Assembly: GCA_027673765.1 (NCBI GenBank)
Contig: JAQDWB010000013.1
Coordinates: forward strand, 1-64,000
Origin: Coriobacteriaceae bacterium AM113-163
GTDB lineage: Bacteria > Actinomycetota > Coriobacteriia > Coriobacteriales > Coriobacteriaceae
Direction of reading: 5' to 3'
DNA length: 64,000 bases
Part shown: positions 51,202 to 61,445 of the stretch, piece after piece
How the letters are laid out: every line of letters starts with the position of its first letter
Numbering within the stretch: the first letter of the stretch is position 1
Translations under genes and position numbers: made by a program
Notes under the pieces: generated by a model
Seen by the model: the letters and a program-made list of their open reading frames with translations, nothing else
Told to the model about the DNA's origin: nothing
The model's database searches: none

Positions 51202-51621
51202 CTACTTGCTTCGTGCCGCCGCGCGTTTGGCCTGCACTGTTACCATCGCGTGTCTCACGGCGGTGATGGGGCGATAGCGGATCATACGCGGTCCCGACCA
51301 ACGCATAACCTCGCGGATCTTCTCGCGCATGGCAGGCCGGTAACAATGCGAAGGACATGCCGAGCAAAATGTCTTGGTGCCCATGTGCGGGCAGTGCTCA
51401 ATGCGCGCGATGGCGTATTTCTGCAGCTCGGCGCATTCGGGGCAGAGCGTAATGGTTCGAAGGCCGAGTTTCACGCGCACGGACTCATCGTCGCCAGCCT
51501 GTTCGACCACATGCCCGCCGCCATGATGCCCACGACACCACAGCGCAATCATCTGCGACACCATTTGGGCCTCACGCTCACGTTTGCGTGCTAGCTCCGG
51601 TGTGTCGACTGGGCGCGCCAT
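51202..51621 (-). CDS. YgbA-type (nitrous oxide-stimulated promoter) family protein
   Basis: 139 residues. CPECAELQKYAIARIEHCPHMGTKTFCSACPSHCY followed by MREKIREVMRWSGPRMIRYRP is the Cys-rich signature of the YgbA family, known in enterobacteria for induction by nitrosative stress; biochemical role unclear. The Cys pairs suggest metal binding. Its start overlaps the ABC transporter stop (TAATG), so it is coupled to that gene. Confidence 0.85.
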   Translation of the reverse strand: MARPVDTPELARKREREAQMVSQMIALWCRGHHGGGHVVEQAGDDESVRVKLGLRTITLCPECAELQKYAIARIEHCPHMGTKTFCSACPSHCYRPAMREKIREVMRWSGPRMIRYRPITAVRHAMVTVQAKRAAARSK

Positions 51622-54600
51622 TAGCTCAGCCTCCCATGCTCGACCGAAAGCGAGAAATCGGCAAACGCGCAGGTGCTGGCACGGTGGCTCACGAGCACAA
51701 TGGTCTTGCCGCGGCGCTTGAGCTCGTCGATTGCCTGCATCACGGACGCCTCGTTGAGAGCATCGAGCGCGCTGGTGGGTTCGTCGAGCAAGATGAAGGG
51801 TGCGTCGTTGAGGAAGATGCGCGCAAGGCCGATGCGCTGGCGCTCGCCGCCCGAAAGCGAGTCGCCCAGCTCGGCAACGGGCGTGTCGAGTCCCTGCGGC
51901 AGACGGTCGATGAGCGTGGTGAGTGAGGCGGAGCGGCAAGCGTCGAGCAGCTCGGCATCGGTGGCGTTGGCGTGCGCGACCAGCAGGTTCTCGCGTACGG
52001 TGCCGCAGAACAGATGCGTGTCCTGGGTCATATAGGCCTCGTGGCTGCGCAGGCTCGCCGTGTTGATGTGGCGGGCATCGACGCCGCTCACCGTGATGGT
52101 GCCGGCTGCGGGGTCCCAAAAGCGCATGAGCAGCTTAAGCAGCGTCGACTTGCCCGAACCCGAGCGCCCCATGATGCAGGTCATGGTACCGGGCGCAAAG
52201 GTGCAGGTCACGTCGTCGAGGATGAGACTCGCAGCGGTGTCGTTCGCGACCTGCTCTGTGGCGCCCGCACCGCCCGCGTCCACGCCGCCCACATAGCTAA
52301 AGCTCACATGCTCGGCTGCGGCGCCGGCAAACTCAACGTTCTGTCCATCGGCGACCTCGGCGCACTGGGGCTGCTCGTCGAGCAAATCGAGCACGCGTGC
52401 GCCCGAGGCGAGCGTCTCCTGCAGTGAGGCGCCCAGGCGGCTCACGGCCATCACCGAGCCAAACGACGACACAAAGGTAAAGACGGCGACAAACGCCGCG
52501 GCAAAATCAATCGTTCCCGCAGAAACCAGCTGCAGCGCACGCTCGAGCATCACCAGATTGGCCGCAAGAATAAGCGCATCGGCTACGGCCTCGCTGGCCG
52601 CCTGGCGGCGCTTGAGGCGCGCGTCCACGGCGCCGACTTGCTCGGTCAGCTTGCCCAGGGCACGGCTGCGATCGGCGCCACCGGCAAACTGGATAGTCTC
52701 GGACGCGCCGCGTAGACTGTCGAGCACAAAGGCACCCAGCTTACCGGCGCCCTCGCGGCTCTGGCGGCCGGTGGTGCCGCACGCCTTGGCCGAGGTCAGG
52801 GGCAGCAGCACGCCCAGGACCGCGTAGGCCACGAGCGCGATGCCCGCGAGCTCGGGGCTCACAGCCAGCAAAAAGCCCTCAAACACAACGGTGCAGACCA
52901 GAGCGATGGCAATGGGCGAGATGGTGTGCGCGTAGAAGACCTCGAGCAGCTCGATATCCGAGGTGACCAGGCTCACGAGCTCGCCCTTGCCGCGGCCCTC
53001 GAGCTTGGCGGGGGCGAGCTGGCGCAGGGCGCCAAACACCAGGTCGCGAATGTGCGCGAGCAGGCGAAACGCGATGTAATGGTTGCAGAGCTGCTCGCCG
53101 TAGTGGAGCGGCCCGCGTGCGATGCCGCAGGCGGCACAGGCCGCGCATGCTGCGATCAGACCAAGCCCCAAGGCGTTGCGGCCCAGCGCGGCCATAAGGC
53201 CAAGGGCGCCAAAGGCCGGCACGAACGCGGCGGTGAGCATACCAATGCTGCCCAGCGCGACGGCTAGCACAAGCCAGCCGGCAAGCGGTCGGACGAGCCC
53301 CATCATGCGCCATATGATGGACGGCGCCGAGCGACGGGCGCGGCCGGAGTCAGGCGCCGCGGTAGCGGAAGATGAGCCGGCACCGTTGAGGCCATCGATA
53401 CGGGCAGTACTGCCGCCAACAGCCTCAACCGCGCCGGCATCCTCGGCATCATCCTCCGCATACGCATATGCCGAGAGCTGCTCCTGGCTGTTCCACATGC
53501 GCGCATAGGCGCCCGCGTCCGACAGGAGCTCATCATGGGTGCCGCGCTCGGCAATGCGACCGCGCTCCAGCACCAGAATCTGATCGGCGTCCACGATTGT
53601 CGACAGGCGATGCGCCACCACGATTACGGTGTGCTCGCCGGCGAGCGATGCAATGACCTCGCCGATTGCGGCTTCGCTTGTGGCATCGACGTTGCTCGTC
53701 GCCTCGTCAAACACATAGATCGGCGAGTCGTGCAGCAGGGCGCGTGCCATGCACACGCGCTGGCGCTGGCCACCCGAAAGGTTGGTGCCGCCCTCGTTAA
53801 TCACCATGTCGAGCCCGCCGTTGGCCTGCACAAAGGCCGCCACGCGCGTGCGGCCGAGCGCGCGCAAAAGCTCGGCGTCGGTGGCGTTGGGCTGGGCGAG
53901 CAGCAGGTTGTCGCGCAGGGTGCCGGCAAACAGGTAACCGTTGGTGGGCACCAGGGTGACGGCACGCATGAGTGAGGTGGCCGTGGCATCGCGCAGCTCG
54001 ACGCCGCCAATGCGCACGCTGCCGCGGTAGGCGTCCTTGCGGCCCGCGATAATCCCCGCGAGCGTGGACTTGCCGCCGCCGCTTTCGCCCACGAGTGCCA
54101 CGAGCGAGCCGTGCGCAATGGTCGCGCTGGCGCTGTCCAGCACGGTGCGGTCGCCGTAGGCATAGCTCACGCCTGCGAGCTCGATATCGCCGCGACCATC
54201 AAGCTCAACATCGCCGCGCTCGGGCTCGGGCGTATCCAAAATGCCAAACATGCGGCGCGAGGCGGCCATGCCGTTCATGGCCGTGTGGAACAGCGATCCC
54301 AGGCGGCGCATAGGCAAAAAGAACTCCTGTGACAGAAAGACGATGAGGAAGGCAGCCTCAAAGCCGATCTTGCCCGTGGCGAGCTGCAGTGCGGCCACGA
54401 TAATGCCGAGCGCGGCGCCCATATAGACGACCAGGTCCATAACGCAAATGGAGCGCAGCTGCATCACCAGCAGGTGCATGGTCGCTGTGCGGAAACGCTC
54501 GGACTCGGCGTTGATGCGCTCGTGCCAGCTTCGATCGGCCTGGTAGACCTTAAGGGTGGTGAGACCCTGCACGGCCTCCAGGAACATGCCGCCAAGATCG

Positions 54601-55187
54601 ACATAGCTGCCCCAGTACTCGGCACCGATCTTTTTGGCGTTGCGCATGACCATCATAATGGAGACGGGGATGACCGGAACGCAGGCGAGCAGCAGCGCGG
54701 CAGGAAGACCCGCCTGGCCCACGAGCAGTACAAACAGCGTGATGGGTGCCAAGCCGGCAAAGAAGAGCTGCGGCAGGTAGCCGCCAAAGTACACCTGGAG
54801 TTGCGTGGCGCCCTCAACACTGGTTTGCACGGCCTCGGCGGTGGGAACGGTCTCGGTGTAGGAGGGGCCGAGTGCGGTGAGCTTGTCGTAGACGAGCGAG
54901 CGCACGCGGCGGACGGCCTCGAACGCGGCCTTGTCGCCGGCGCGTTGGGCCAGGTAGATGGAGGCGGCGCGTACGATGATGGCGGCGGCGAGCGGCAAGG
55001 CCGCCTGTGCGAGGGCATCGACGGCGAGCGCGGCGGAAAGGCCGTCCGTGACGATGCCGCCCAAGATGCGCGCAAGCATCCACATCACCGTGATGTTTGC
55101 CATGAGCGCGATCCACTTAAACAGGACGCTTGCCATAATGTAGGGCGTTGCCTGCGGAACCAGGGAGAAGAGCCGCTTCTCGAACAT
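51621..55187 (-). CDS. Fused double ABC exporter, CydDC-like
   Basis: 1188 residues: two complete exporter halves in one chain. Half 1, about 1-560: six membrane segments, Walker A GESGGGKST, LSGGQRQR, Walker B IYVFDEATS. Linker about 565-615, Ala/Asp/Ser-rich. Half 2, about 620-1188: Walker A GRSGSGKST, signature LSGGERQR, Walker B FILLDEPTS. The order and half-1 opening LVPQATPYI fit CydD then CydC, the thiol/haem exporter needed for cytochrome bd assembly; usually two genes. AGGAGG 6 bases before the ATG. No cydAB here. Coupled to the YgbA-type gene. Confidence 0.85.
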   Translation of the reverse strand: MFEKRLFSLVPQATPYIMASVLFKWIALMANITVMWMLARILGGIVTDGLSAALAVDALAQAALPLAAAIIVRAASIYLAQRAGDKAAFEAVRRVRSLVYDKLTALGPSYTETVPTAEAVQTSVEGATQLQVYFGGYLPQLFFAGLAPITLFVLLVGQAGLPAALLLACVPVIPVSIMMVMRNAKKIGAEYWGSYVDLGGMFLEAVQGLTTLKVYQADRSWHERINAESERFRTATMHLLVMQLRSICVMDLVVYMGAALGIIVAALQLATGKIGFEAAFLIVFLSQEFFLPMRRLGSLFHTAMNGMAASRRMFGILDTPEPERGDVELDGRGDIELAGVSYAYGDRTVLDSASATIAHGSLVALVGESGGGKSTLAGIIAGRKDAYRGSVRIGGVELRDATATSLMRAVTLVPTNGYLFAGTLRDNLLLAQPNATDAELLRALGRTRVAAFVQANGGLDMVINEGGTNLSGGQRQRVCMARALLHDSPIYVFDEATSNVDATSEAAIGEVIASLAGEHTVIVVAHRLSTIVDADQILVLERGRIAERGTHDELLSDAGAYARMWNSQEQLSAYAYAEDDAEDAGAVEAVGGSTARIDGLNGAGSSSATAAPDSGRARRSAPSIIWRMMGLVRPLAGWLVLAVALGSIGMLTAAFVPAFGALGLMAALGRNALGLGLIAACAACAACGIARGPLHYGEQLCNHYIAFRLLAHIRDLVFGALRQLAPAKLEGRGKGELVSLVTSDIELLEVFYAHTISPIAIALVCTVVFEGFLLAVSPELAGIALVAYAVLGVLLPLTSAKACGTTGRQSREGAGKLGAFVLDSLRGASETIQFAGGADRSRALGKLTEQVGAVDARLKRRQAASEAVADALILAANLVMLERALQLVSAGTIDFAAAFVAVFTFVSSFGSVMAVSRLGASLQETLASGARVLDLLDEQPQCAEVADGQNVEFAGAAAEHVSFSYVGGVDAGGAGATEQVANDTAASLILDDVTCTFAPGTMTCIMGRSGSGKSTLLKLLMRFWDPAAGTITVSGVDARHINTASLRSHEAYMTQDTHLFCGTVRENLLVAHANATDAELLDACRSASLTTLIDRLPQGLDTPVAELGDSLSGGERQRIGLARIFLNDAPFILLDEPTSALDALNEASVMQAIDELKRRGKTIVLVSHRASTCAFADFSLSVEHGRLS

Positions 55188-55397
55188 GAAACCTCCTATG
55201 CCGTAACGGTGCCGGGCGGGGTCCTCGGCAGCCGCTTAGTTAGCCAAATGCAACTAGAGTAACATCGTGCAGCGGGTAAGTATGCCGAGGGTAATTTTTT
55301 AGCCGATGAACTGCGTAGAAAGTCCAAAATTGTTGAGTGCGGCGAACTTTGTGGTGGACGGAGTGCGGGCGCAATTCTGATCGTGTGCGGCCTCGCT

Positions 55398-55467
55398 CCA
55401 AAACGTGTACGTCAGCCTCCAAAACCGACAAAAAATGACATGTTTGGAGGCTGACGTACACGTTTGG
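55398..55467. repeat. Inverted repeat CGTGTACGTCAGCCTCCAAA
   Basis: 55398-55425 pairs with 55442-55467 (20 bp perfect plus bulged A on each side). The 384-base gap 55188-55571 holds this and otherwise nothing recognisable except promoters implied for the flanking divergent genes. Confidence 0.75.
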
Positions 55468-55571
55468 ATAGGGGTGAGGGCGGCGACGGACGAAAGTCAC
55501 GCCTGTGCCACGTCCGATGTGCTAGCGTTTGGGTGAATAAAACGAGCCCGTGCGGAAAGGATTCGGACCGT

Positions 55572-56057
55572 ATGCAACGTGGAAGTACATCTCCGCTGTC
55601 CCGCGAGACCGATGCGCCCGAAACTATCGTCAAGCTGGAGTGCGACATCGATGACGCGTCGCCCGAGGTGCTCGCCTACGCCGCCGACCGCCTGCGCGAG
55701 GCCGGCGCCCGCGAGGTGCACTGGCTGCCCCTCTACTGCAAAAAGGGCCGCCCCGGATGGCAGTTGCAGGTGATTTGCTCGCATGAGGATATCGAACGCC
55801 TGCAGACGATTATCTTTTTGGAAACCACGACCAACGCCGTTCGTCGCCAGGTGATGGAACGCGTTTGCCTGCCGCGCCGATTCGAGCAGGTGACGACGCC
55901 TTGGGGCGAGGTATCCGTTAAGGTGGCGACTCTGCCCGACGGCAGCGAGCGCGCGGCTCCCGAATACGAGGATTGCGCCCGCCTTGCCCGCGAGCATGGC
56001 GCGCCGCTCCAACGCGTGATGCAGGCGGCTCAGAGCGCGGCGCTGCGATTTGAGTAA
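55572..56057 (+). CDS. Stand-alone LarC C-terminal domain (nickel-insertion protein-like)
   Basis: 162 residues. ECDIDDASPEVLAYAADRLREAGAREVHWLPLYCKKGRPGWQLQVIC and FLETTTNAVRRQ match the C-terminal half of LarC, the CTP-dependent nickel insertase that completes the nickel-pincer cofactor of lactate racemase. The N-terminal LarC1 part is absent, as are larB and larE. The ATG at 55572 is chosen (GGAAAGGA upstream); the frame opens at 55464. In lactobacilli LarC2 is made by frameshifting, so a free form is unusual. Could be a partner encoded elsewhere. Confidence 0.82.
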   Translation: MQRGSTSPLSRETDAPETIVKLECDIDDASPEVLAYAADRLREAGAREVHWLPLYCKKGRPGWQLQVICSHEDIERLQTIIFLETTTNAVRRQVMERVCLPRRFEQVTTPWGEVSVKVATLPDGSERAAPEYEDCARLAREHGAPLQRVMQAAQSAALRFE

Positions 56058-56130
56058 CACGGTAGATGGGCTCCACATCCGCCGGACCCCGTATTCAGCC
56101 CCCATCAACTCCGCTTCGAAAGGACTCCCC

Positions 56131-56679
56131 ATGAAATACCTCATCGCCTCCGACATCCATGGCTCGGCATACTGGGCCGAGCGCCTCTGCGCTGCCATCG
56201 AATCCGAGCAGCCCGACCGCATCGTGCTGCTGGGCGACCTGCTCTACCACGGCCCGCGTAACGACCTGCCGCGCGACTACGCCCCCAAGCGCGTGATTCC
56301 GCTGCTCAACGCCCTGGCCGACCGCATCATCGCGGTGCGCGGCAACTGCGACGCCGAGGTCGACCAGATGGTGCTCGACTTTCCCGTCATGGCCAACTAC
56401 GCCACGTTGTTCGACGAGGCCGGCCGCGAGCTGTTCTTGACACACGGCCACGTTTTTGGCGCCGGTATGCACAACAGCGTCGACCACGTGCCCGCGCTGC
56501 CCGAAGGCTCCGCGCTCGTCTACGGCCACACGCATATCAAGGTTAACGAGGCAAGCGAGGCGCACCCGGGCCTGTGGCTTTTCAACCCCGGCAGCGTGAG
56601 CATTCCCAAGGACGGTACGCACAGCTACGGCATCTACGAGGGCGGCGCGTTCCGTCACGTGATCCTGGAGGAGGAATAA
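56131..56679 (+). CDS. YfcE-family metallophosphoesterase
   Basis: 182 residues. Calcineurin-like motifs ASDIHG, LLGDLLYHGP, VRGNCDAEVD, THGHVF and YGHTHIK are all present, with FNPGSVSIPKDG typical of YfcE. Probable Mn-dependent phosphodiesterase. GAAAGGA precedes the ATG at 56131. Two bases separate it from mazG. Confidence 0.92.
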   Translation: MKYLIASDIHGSAYWAERLCAAIESEQPDRIVLLGDLLYHGPRNDLPRDYAPKRVIPLLNALADRIIAVRGNCDAEVDQMVLDFPVMANYATLFDEAGRELFLTHGHVFGAGMHNSVDHVPALPEGSALVYGHTHIKVNEASEAHPGLWLFNPGSVSIPKDGTHSYGIYEGGAFRHVILEEE

Positions 56680-56681
56680 CC

Positions 56682-57542
56682 ATGGCGCAGCACATGGCTC
56701 AGCAAAATGCCGAGGGCTCGCGCGACCTGTCCACGCTGGTCGACGCGTCGGCCGAGCTGCAGCATCTGGTGCAGACCATTTGGCGCCTGCGTCAGCCCGA
56801 CGGCTGCCCGTGGGACCGCGAGCAGACGCACCGCAGCATTGGCAAGAACATGATCGAGGAGGCCTATGAGGCGCTCGACTGCATCGAGGCCGACGATGCC
56901 ACGCATCTGCGCGAGGAGCTGGGCGACGTGCTCATGCAGGTGGTGCTGCATGCGCAGATTGCGGCGGACGCCGGCGAGTTTACGCTGGCCGACGTGGCAC
57001 GCGATATTGACGCCAAGCTCATTCGCCGCCACCCGCACGTGTTTGGCGATGCGGATGCCGACAACCCCGACGAGGTGCTCAAGATCTGGGATGAGGTCAA
57101 GCTTGCCGAGAAGGCTGCCAAGGACAAGGCTGTGGCGGCGGACGAGGCTGCGCCCGAAGGCCTGCTCGACGGCGTGCCCACGCACCTGCCGGCGCTGATG
57201 CAAGCTCAGAAGGTGTCGCGCAAGGCGGCGGCCGTGGGCTTTGAGTGGGAGACGGTCCAGGATGTGTGGGACGAGGTTGCCGAGGAGCGTGCCGAGTTTG
57301 AGGCCGAGGCTCCCGGAACGCCCGAGCGCGAGATGGAGTTTGGAGACCTGCTCTTTGCCCTAGTCAACGTTGCGCGTAAAGAGGGGATTGACGCCGAGAG
57401 CGCCCTGCGCGCGAGCACGGCAAAGTTCCGCCGCCGCTGGGCCGCGATGGAGCAGATGGCGGCCAACGCCCACGTGGATCTGGCCGAGCTTTCGACCCAT
57501 GGCCTCAACGACCTCTGGGATGCCGCAAAGGCAGAGGAGTAA
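56682..57542 (+). CDS. mazG: Nucleoside triphosphate pyrophosphohydrolase MazG
   Basis: 286 residues with two MazG domains (about 25-130 and 165-280). PDGCPWDREQTHRSI and IEEAYEALDCIE...REELGDVLMQVVLHAQIA are the catalytic, Mg-binding segments; the second copy has EEFGDLLFALVNVAR-like residues. House-cleaning of abnormal NTPs. GGAGGA before the ATG at 56682. Followed by a strong terminator. Confidence 0.94.
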   Translation: MAQHMAQQNAEGSRDLSTLVDASAELQHLVQTIWRLRQPDGCPWDREQTHRSIGKNMIEEAYEALDCIEADDATHLREELGDVLMQVVLHAQIAADAGEFTLADVARDIDAKLIRRHPHVFGDADADNPDEVLKIWDEVKLAEKAAKDKAVAADEAAPEGLLDGVPTHLPALMQAQKVSRKAAAVGFEWETVQDVWDEVAEERAEFEAEAPGTPEREMEFGDLLFALVNVARKEGIDAESALRASTAKFRRRWAAMEQMAANAHVDLAELSTHGLNDLWDAAKAEE

Positions 57543-57548
57543 GACTGC

Positions 57549-57590
57549 GGGGGCGACGGGACGGACTTTCTCATCGCCCCCATTATTTTT
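57549..57590 (+). terminator. Terminator of mazG
   Basis: GGGGGCGA (57549-57556) pairs with TCGCCCCC (57574-57581), followed by ATTATTTTTC. Confidence 0.8.
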
Positions 57591-57609
57591 CAAAAAGATT
57601 GTATCCCTT

Positions 57610-57654
57610 GGCTAACTTAGGGCATAATGCAAAAAGTGCGATAAGGCTAACTTA
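57610..57654 (+). promoter_or_regulatory. Direct repeats GGCTAACTTA in the eno promoter region
   Basis: GGCTAACTTA occurs at 57610-57619 and 57645-57654, 35 bp apart. The second is part of ATAAGGCTAACTTAT, an inverted repeat. CATAAT (57622-57627) between them is a -10 candidate. Regulator unknown. Confidence 0.4.
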
Positions 57655-57718
57655 TGAACCTGCGCGCCACTGTAGCGTGCAAGCCGTGTCGCCAAGCATT
57701 CAACCCGTTTCCAAGTGA

Positions 57719-59020
<1,302 letters not shown>

Positions 59021-59091
59021 GCAGCGGCGTGTGCGGGGGCGGGGCTGACTCGGTTCCGCCCCGCCTTGGCTGGATGTCGCAAAGCGCTATG

Positions 59092-59123
59092 GGCGCTGGG
59101 CCATATGGCTCAGCGCCTTTTTT
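59092..59123 (+). terminator. Terminator of eno
   Basis: GGCGCTG-GGCC (59092-59102) pairs with GGCT-CAGCGCC (59107-59117), followed by TTTTTT. Confidence 0.88.
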
Positions 59124-59214
59124 ATGTCGAGCAAAGGCCGCCGAAGGCGTTGCGTGTGCTCGTGCTATAACTAGAATACTTAGCGCAAACAAACCTCAAC
59201 CGCACAAGGCGCAC

Positions 59215-59973
59215 ATGGATCAGATTTATGACAACAGGTACTATTCCGTCGGTTCGCGTGAGCCGTCGCCTCGCCGTGCGCGCACGGTGCAGCTCGGTGG
59301 GTCCGCCTACGCCGGTGCCGACCGCTCCGCGCAGCGCCCGACAAGCACCTCGCGCCCCAATGCTCAATCGAATACTTCGGCAGATGGACCGGTGCGCCCG
59401 CCACGTTCGTCGCATGCATCGCGTCCCTCGACTCAGGCACACGACAAATCGAGCAGGCCTTCGAGCCGTCTTTCGGGCTCGGACTTTATGCGCTACGCCA
59501 ACGACAATGCGGTGGTCAAGGCAATCTATGACTTTACGCATGGCTCTCTGCGTCCGCTGTTTATCGGTATCGTGGTGGCGCTGGCGCTCGTGAGCCTGTA
59601 TTTCCCCGTGCGCGACCTGTACGTGGCAAAGCGTTCGAGCGATATCTTGGCCAAGCAGGTCGAGATTCGCGAGCAATACAGAGATGAGATGAAAAAAGAC
59701 ACTGACAAGTGGCTCTCGGAAGAGGGCATTAAGGATCGGGCACGGGAACTGGGCATGGTGATGCCCGGCGAAAAGAGGATTGAAGTACAGGGTCTGGACG
59801 AGGATTCGGATTCGTCGTCGAGCAAAAAGTCCTCAAACGCCAAGAAGGCCAGCGAAGTGGCCAAGGAGATTGAGGAAGTCGGCAAGGACGCGCCGTGGTA
59901 CATTCAGACGCTTGACATGCTGTTTGGTTTTAGCGGCGTCGAAGGCCAGACGGTCGCGTCCAGCGGCGAGTAG
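59215..59973 (+). CDS. FtsB/DivIC-like septum formation protein
   Basis: 252 residues. A disordered N-terminal part (1-100; Ser, Arg, Pro-rich), one membrane helix (about 112-131; LFIGIVVALALVSLYF), a short coiled coil (ILAKQVEIREQYRDEMKKD) and the conserved EEGIKDRARELGMVMPGE stretch identify the FtsB/DivIC family of divisome proteins. A Ser/Lys-rich tail follows. AAGG before the ATG at 59215. The long cytoplasmic extension is common in actinobacteria. 20 bases before ppx. Confidence 0.87.
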   Translation: MDQIYDNRYYSVGSREPSPRRARTVQLGGSAYAGADRSAQRPTSTSRPNAQSNTSADGPVRPPRSSHASRPSTQAHDKSSRPSSRLSGSDFMRYANDNAVVKAIYDFTHGSLRPLFIGIVVALALVSLYFPVRDLYVAKRSSDILAKQVEIREQYRDEMKKDTDKWLSEEGIKDRARELGMVMPGEKRIEVQGLDEDSDSSSSKKSSNAKKASEVAKEIEEVGKDAPWYIQTLDMLFGFSGVEGQTVASSGE

Positions 59974-59993
59974 CGCCCAGAGGGGAGCCCGCA

Positions 59994-60998
59994 ATGACAA
60001 ATTGCAAACGCTATAAGGTAGCCGCGATCGACCTGGGAACGGTGTCGTCGCGACTGGTGTTGGCGCAGGTCGAGGCCGGGGCGATTGTGGAATCGTCCAA
60101 GCATACCGAGATTACCGACCTGGGCGAGGGCGTGGACGCGACGGGCCGCTTTTGCGAGGCGGCCGTTGAGCGTGTGCTCGATGCGTGTCGTATGTTTGTG
60201 GATGAGGCGCGTGCCTTTGGGGCCGCGTGCGTCTGCACCACGTGCACGAGTGCCGCGCGCGATGCGTCCAATGCCGCCCTGCTGCTGGACGGCCTGCGCG
60301 AGTTGGGGCTCAAACCACAGGTGATTCCGGGCGAGGTCGAGGCGCGCCTGACGTTTTTTGGCGTGGCGCACGACTTTGCCGGCGAGCGCATCATCGTCGC
60401 AGATTCGGGCGGCGGCTCCACGGAGCTCGTGACGGGCGTATACGCTCCGGAGCGCAGCGTCTTTGCGCTGGAGGGAACGCGCTCGCTGGACATCGGTTGC
60501 CGTCGCGTGACGGAGCGCTTTTTCTCCGCGTTGCCGCCCGCGGATGGCGAGCTTGCTGCCGCTGCCGCGTGGGCAGGCGAGCAGTTCGCCGCCTATTTTG
60601 AGGGCCTGCCTGTCGACTTTGAGCGCGCCGAACGCTTAGTCGCGGTGGGCGGCACGGTGACTACGCTGGTGGCTCTGGTCCACGAGCTGGAACCGTACGA
60701 TTCGAGCTTTGTGCACCTACGCGAGCTGTCGCTGGAGCAGGTCTCGGCCGCTATCGAGCGCATGTCTGTGTTGGACGCGGAAGGCATCGCCGCGCTACCG
60801 GGTGTACAGCCCAAACGCGCGGGCGTGATCTTGGCTGGTGCCGTGGTGATTCGCGAGCTTATGCGAGCCGGCGGCTACGACACGCTCACCGTAAGCGAGA
60901 ACAGCCTGCTCGCCGGTATGGCTGCCACCATCAACGAGGTTCTCGACGGCGCGACCCCCACCATCGCCTGGACCCCGAGCCTGAGCACCCTCCAATAA
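59994..60998 (+). CDS. Exopolyphosphatase / pppGpp phosphatase family (Ppx/GppA)
   Basis: 334 residues, actin-like ATPase fold, short form lacking the C-terminal HD domain. AAIDLGTVSSRLVLAQ (phosphate 1), CTTCTSAARDASN, VADSGGGSTELVTG (phosphate 2) and LVAVGGTVTTLVAL. Hydrolyses polyphosphate or pppGpp; which cannot be told. AGGGGAG before the ATG. Pairing of this gene with eno and ftsB is common in Gram-positive actinobacteria. Confidence 0.9.
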   Translation: MTNCKRYKVAAIDLGTVSSRLVLAQVEAGAIVESSKHTEITDLGEGVDATGRFCEAAVERVLDACRMFVDEARAFGAACVCTTCTSAARDASNAALLLDGLRELGLKPQVIPGEVEARLTFFGVAHDFAGERIIVADSGGGSTELVTGVYAPERSVFALEGTRSLDIGCRRVTERFFSALPPADGELAAAAAWAGEQFAAYFEGLPVDFERAERLVAVGGTVTTLVALVHELEPYDSSFVHLRELSLEQVSAAIERMSVLDAEGIAALPGVQPKRAGVILAGAVVIRELMRAGGYDTLTVSENSLLAGMAATINEVLDGATPTIAWTPSLSTLQ

Positions 60999-61065
60999 GT
61001 TGCGGTGAAATACGGACTAAAATCGCCCTTTCGGGCCCCAAACAGTCCCTATTCCACCGCAACTT
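60998..61065. repeat. Inverted repeat after ppx
   Basis: 60998-61019 pairs with 61044-61065 (20 of 22). The arm word is AAGTTGCGGTG and the inner stem CGCCC/GGGC. It overlaps the last base of the ppx stop codon and may serve as its 3' end; there is no T-run. Confidence 0.75.
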
Positions 61066-61084
61066 AGAGGCTTGACGGCGTCCG

Positions 61085-61347
61085 AAAGAAACGAGCCCGC
61101 ATCCCAAAGGGACACGGGCCCGTAAAAGCCAAATGGTAAGGGCGGTGGGACGTCCGCGCATTTGCTGCGCAAATACGCACCGGCTTCGGCCGCCTGTCGG
61201 CGCCCTCGCCGGCTCACTACGGACGCTGCGCGTCCGCTTAACGCTCGCCCCCTCGCGGGTTCGAGTCCCACCGGCATCCAAAAGAAACGAGCCCGCATCT
61301 CAAAGGGACACGGGCCCGTAAAAGCCATATGGTAGGGGCGGTGGGAC
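61085..61347. repeat. Direct repeat of tRNA-Leu 3' end plus terminator, around a palindrome-rich insert
   Basis: 61085-61151 and 61281-61347 match in 64 of 67 bases. Each holds the last bases of tRNA-Leu (GGGCGGTGGGAC) and its downstream terminator ACGGGCCCG/CGGGCTCGT. The 129 bases between contain GGACGTCCGCG, GCATTTGCTGCGCAAATGC-like palindromes and, just before the second copy, GCGGGTTCGAGTCCCACCGG, the tRNA T-arm in inverted orientation. Only the right copy joins a full tRNA. Confidence 0.8.
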
Positions 61348-61414
61348 TCGAACCCACAATCCTTGCGGCGAGAGATTTTAAGTCTCCTGCGTATGCCAAT
61401 TCCGCCACGCCCCC
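61330..61414 (-). tRNA. tRNA-Leu (TAA anticodon)
   Basis: Minus strand: acceptor GGGGGCG with CGCCCCT, D-arm TGGCGGAATTGGCATACGC, anticodon stem GGAGA/TCTCT with loop CTTAAAA (anticodon TAA, codon UUA), long variable arm CGCCGCAAGGAT (class II), T-arm TGGGTTCGAGTCCCA and encoded ACCA. Confidence 0.94.
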
Positions 61415-61445
61415 GTGAGACTAGAAGTCTAGCACAAGCCGTCCG

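Noticed and set aside
61131..61280. Second tRNA-Leu
   Set aside because: The left copy has only the last bases of the tRNA before the sequence changes; the T-arm further on is in the opposite orientation.
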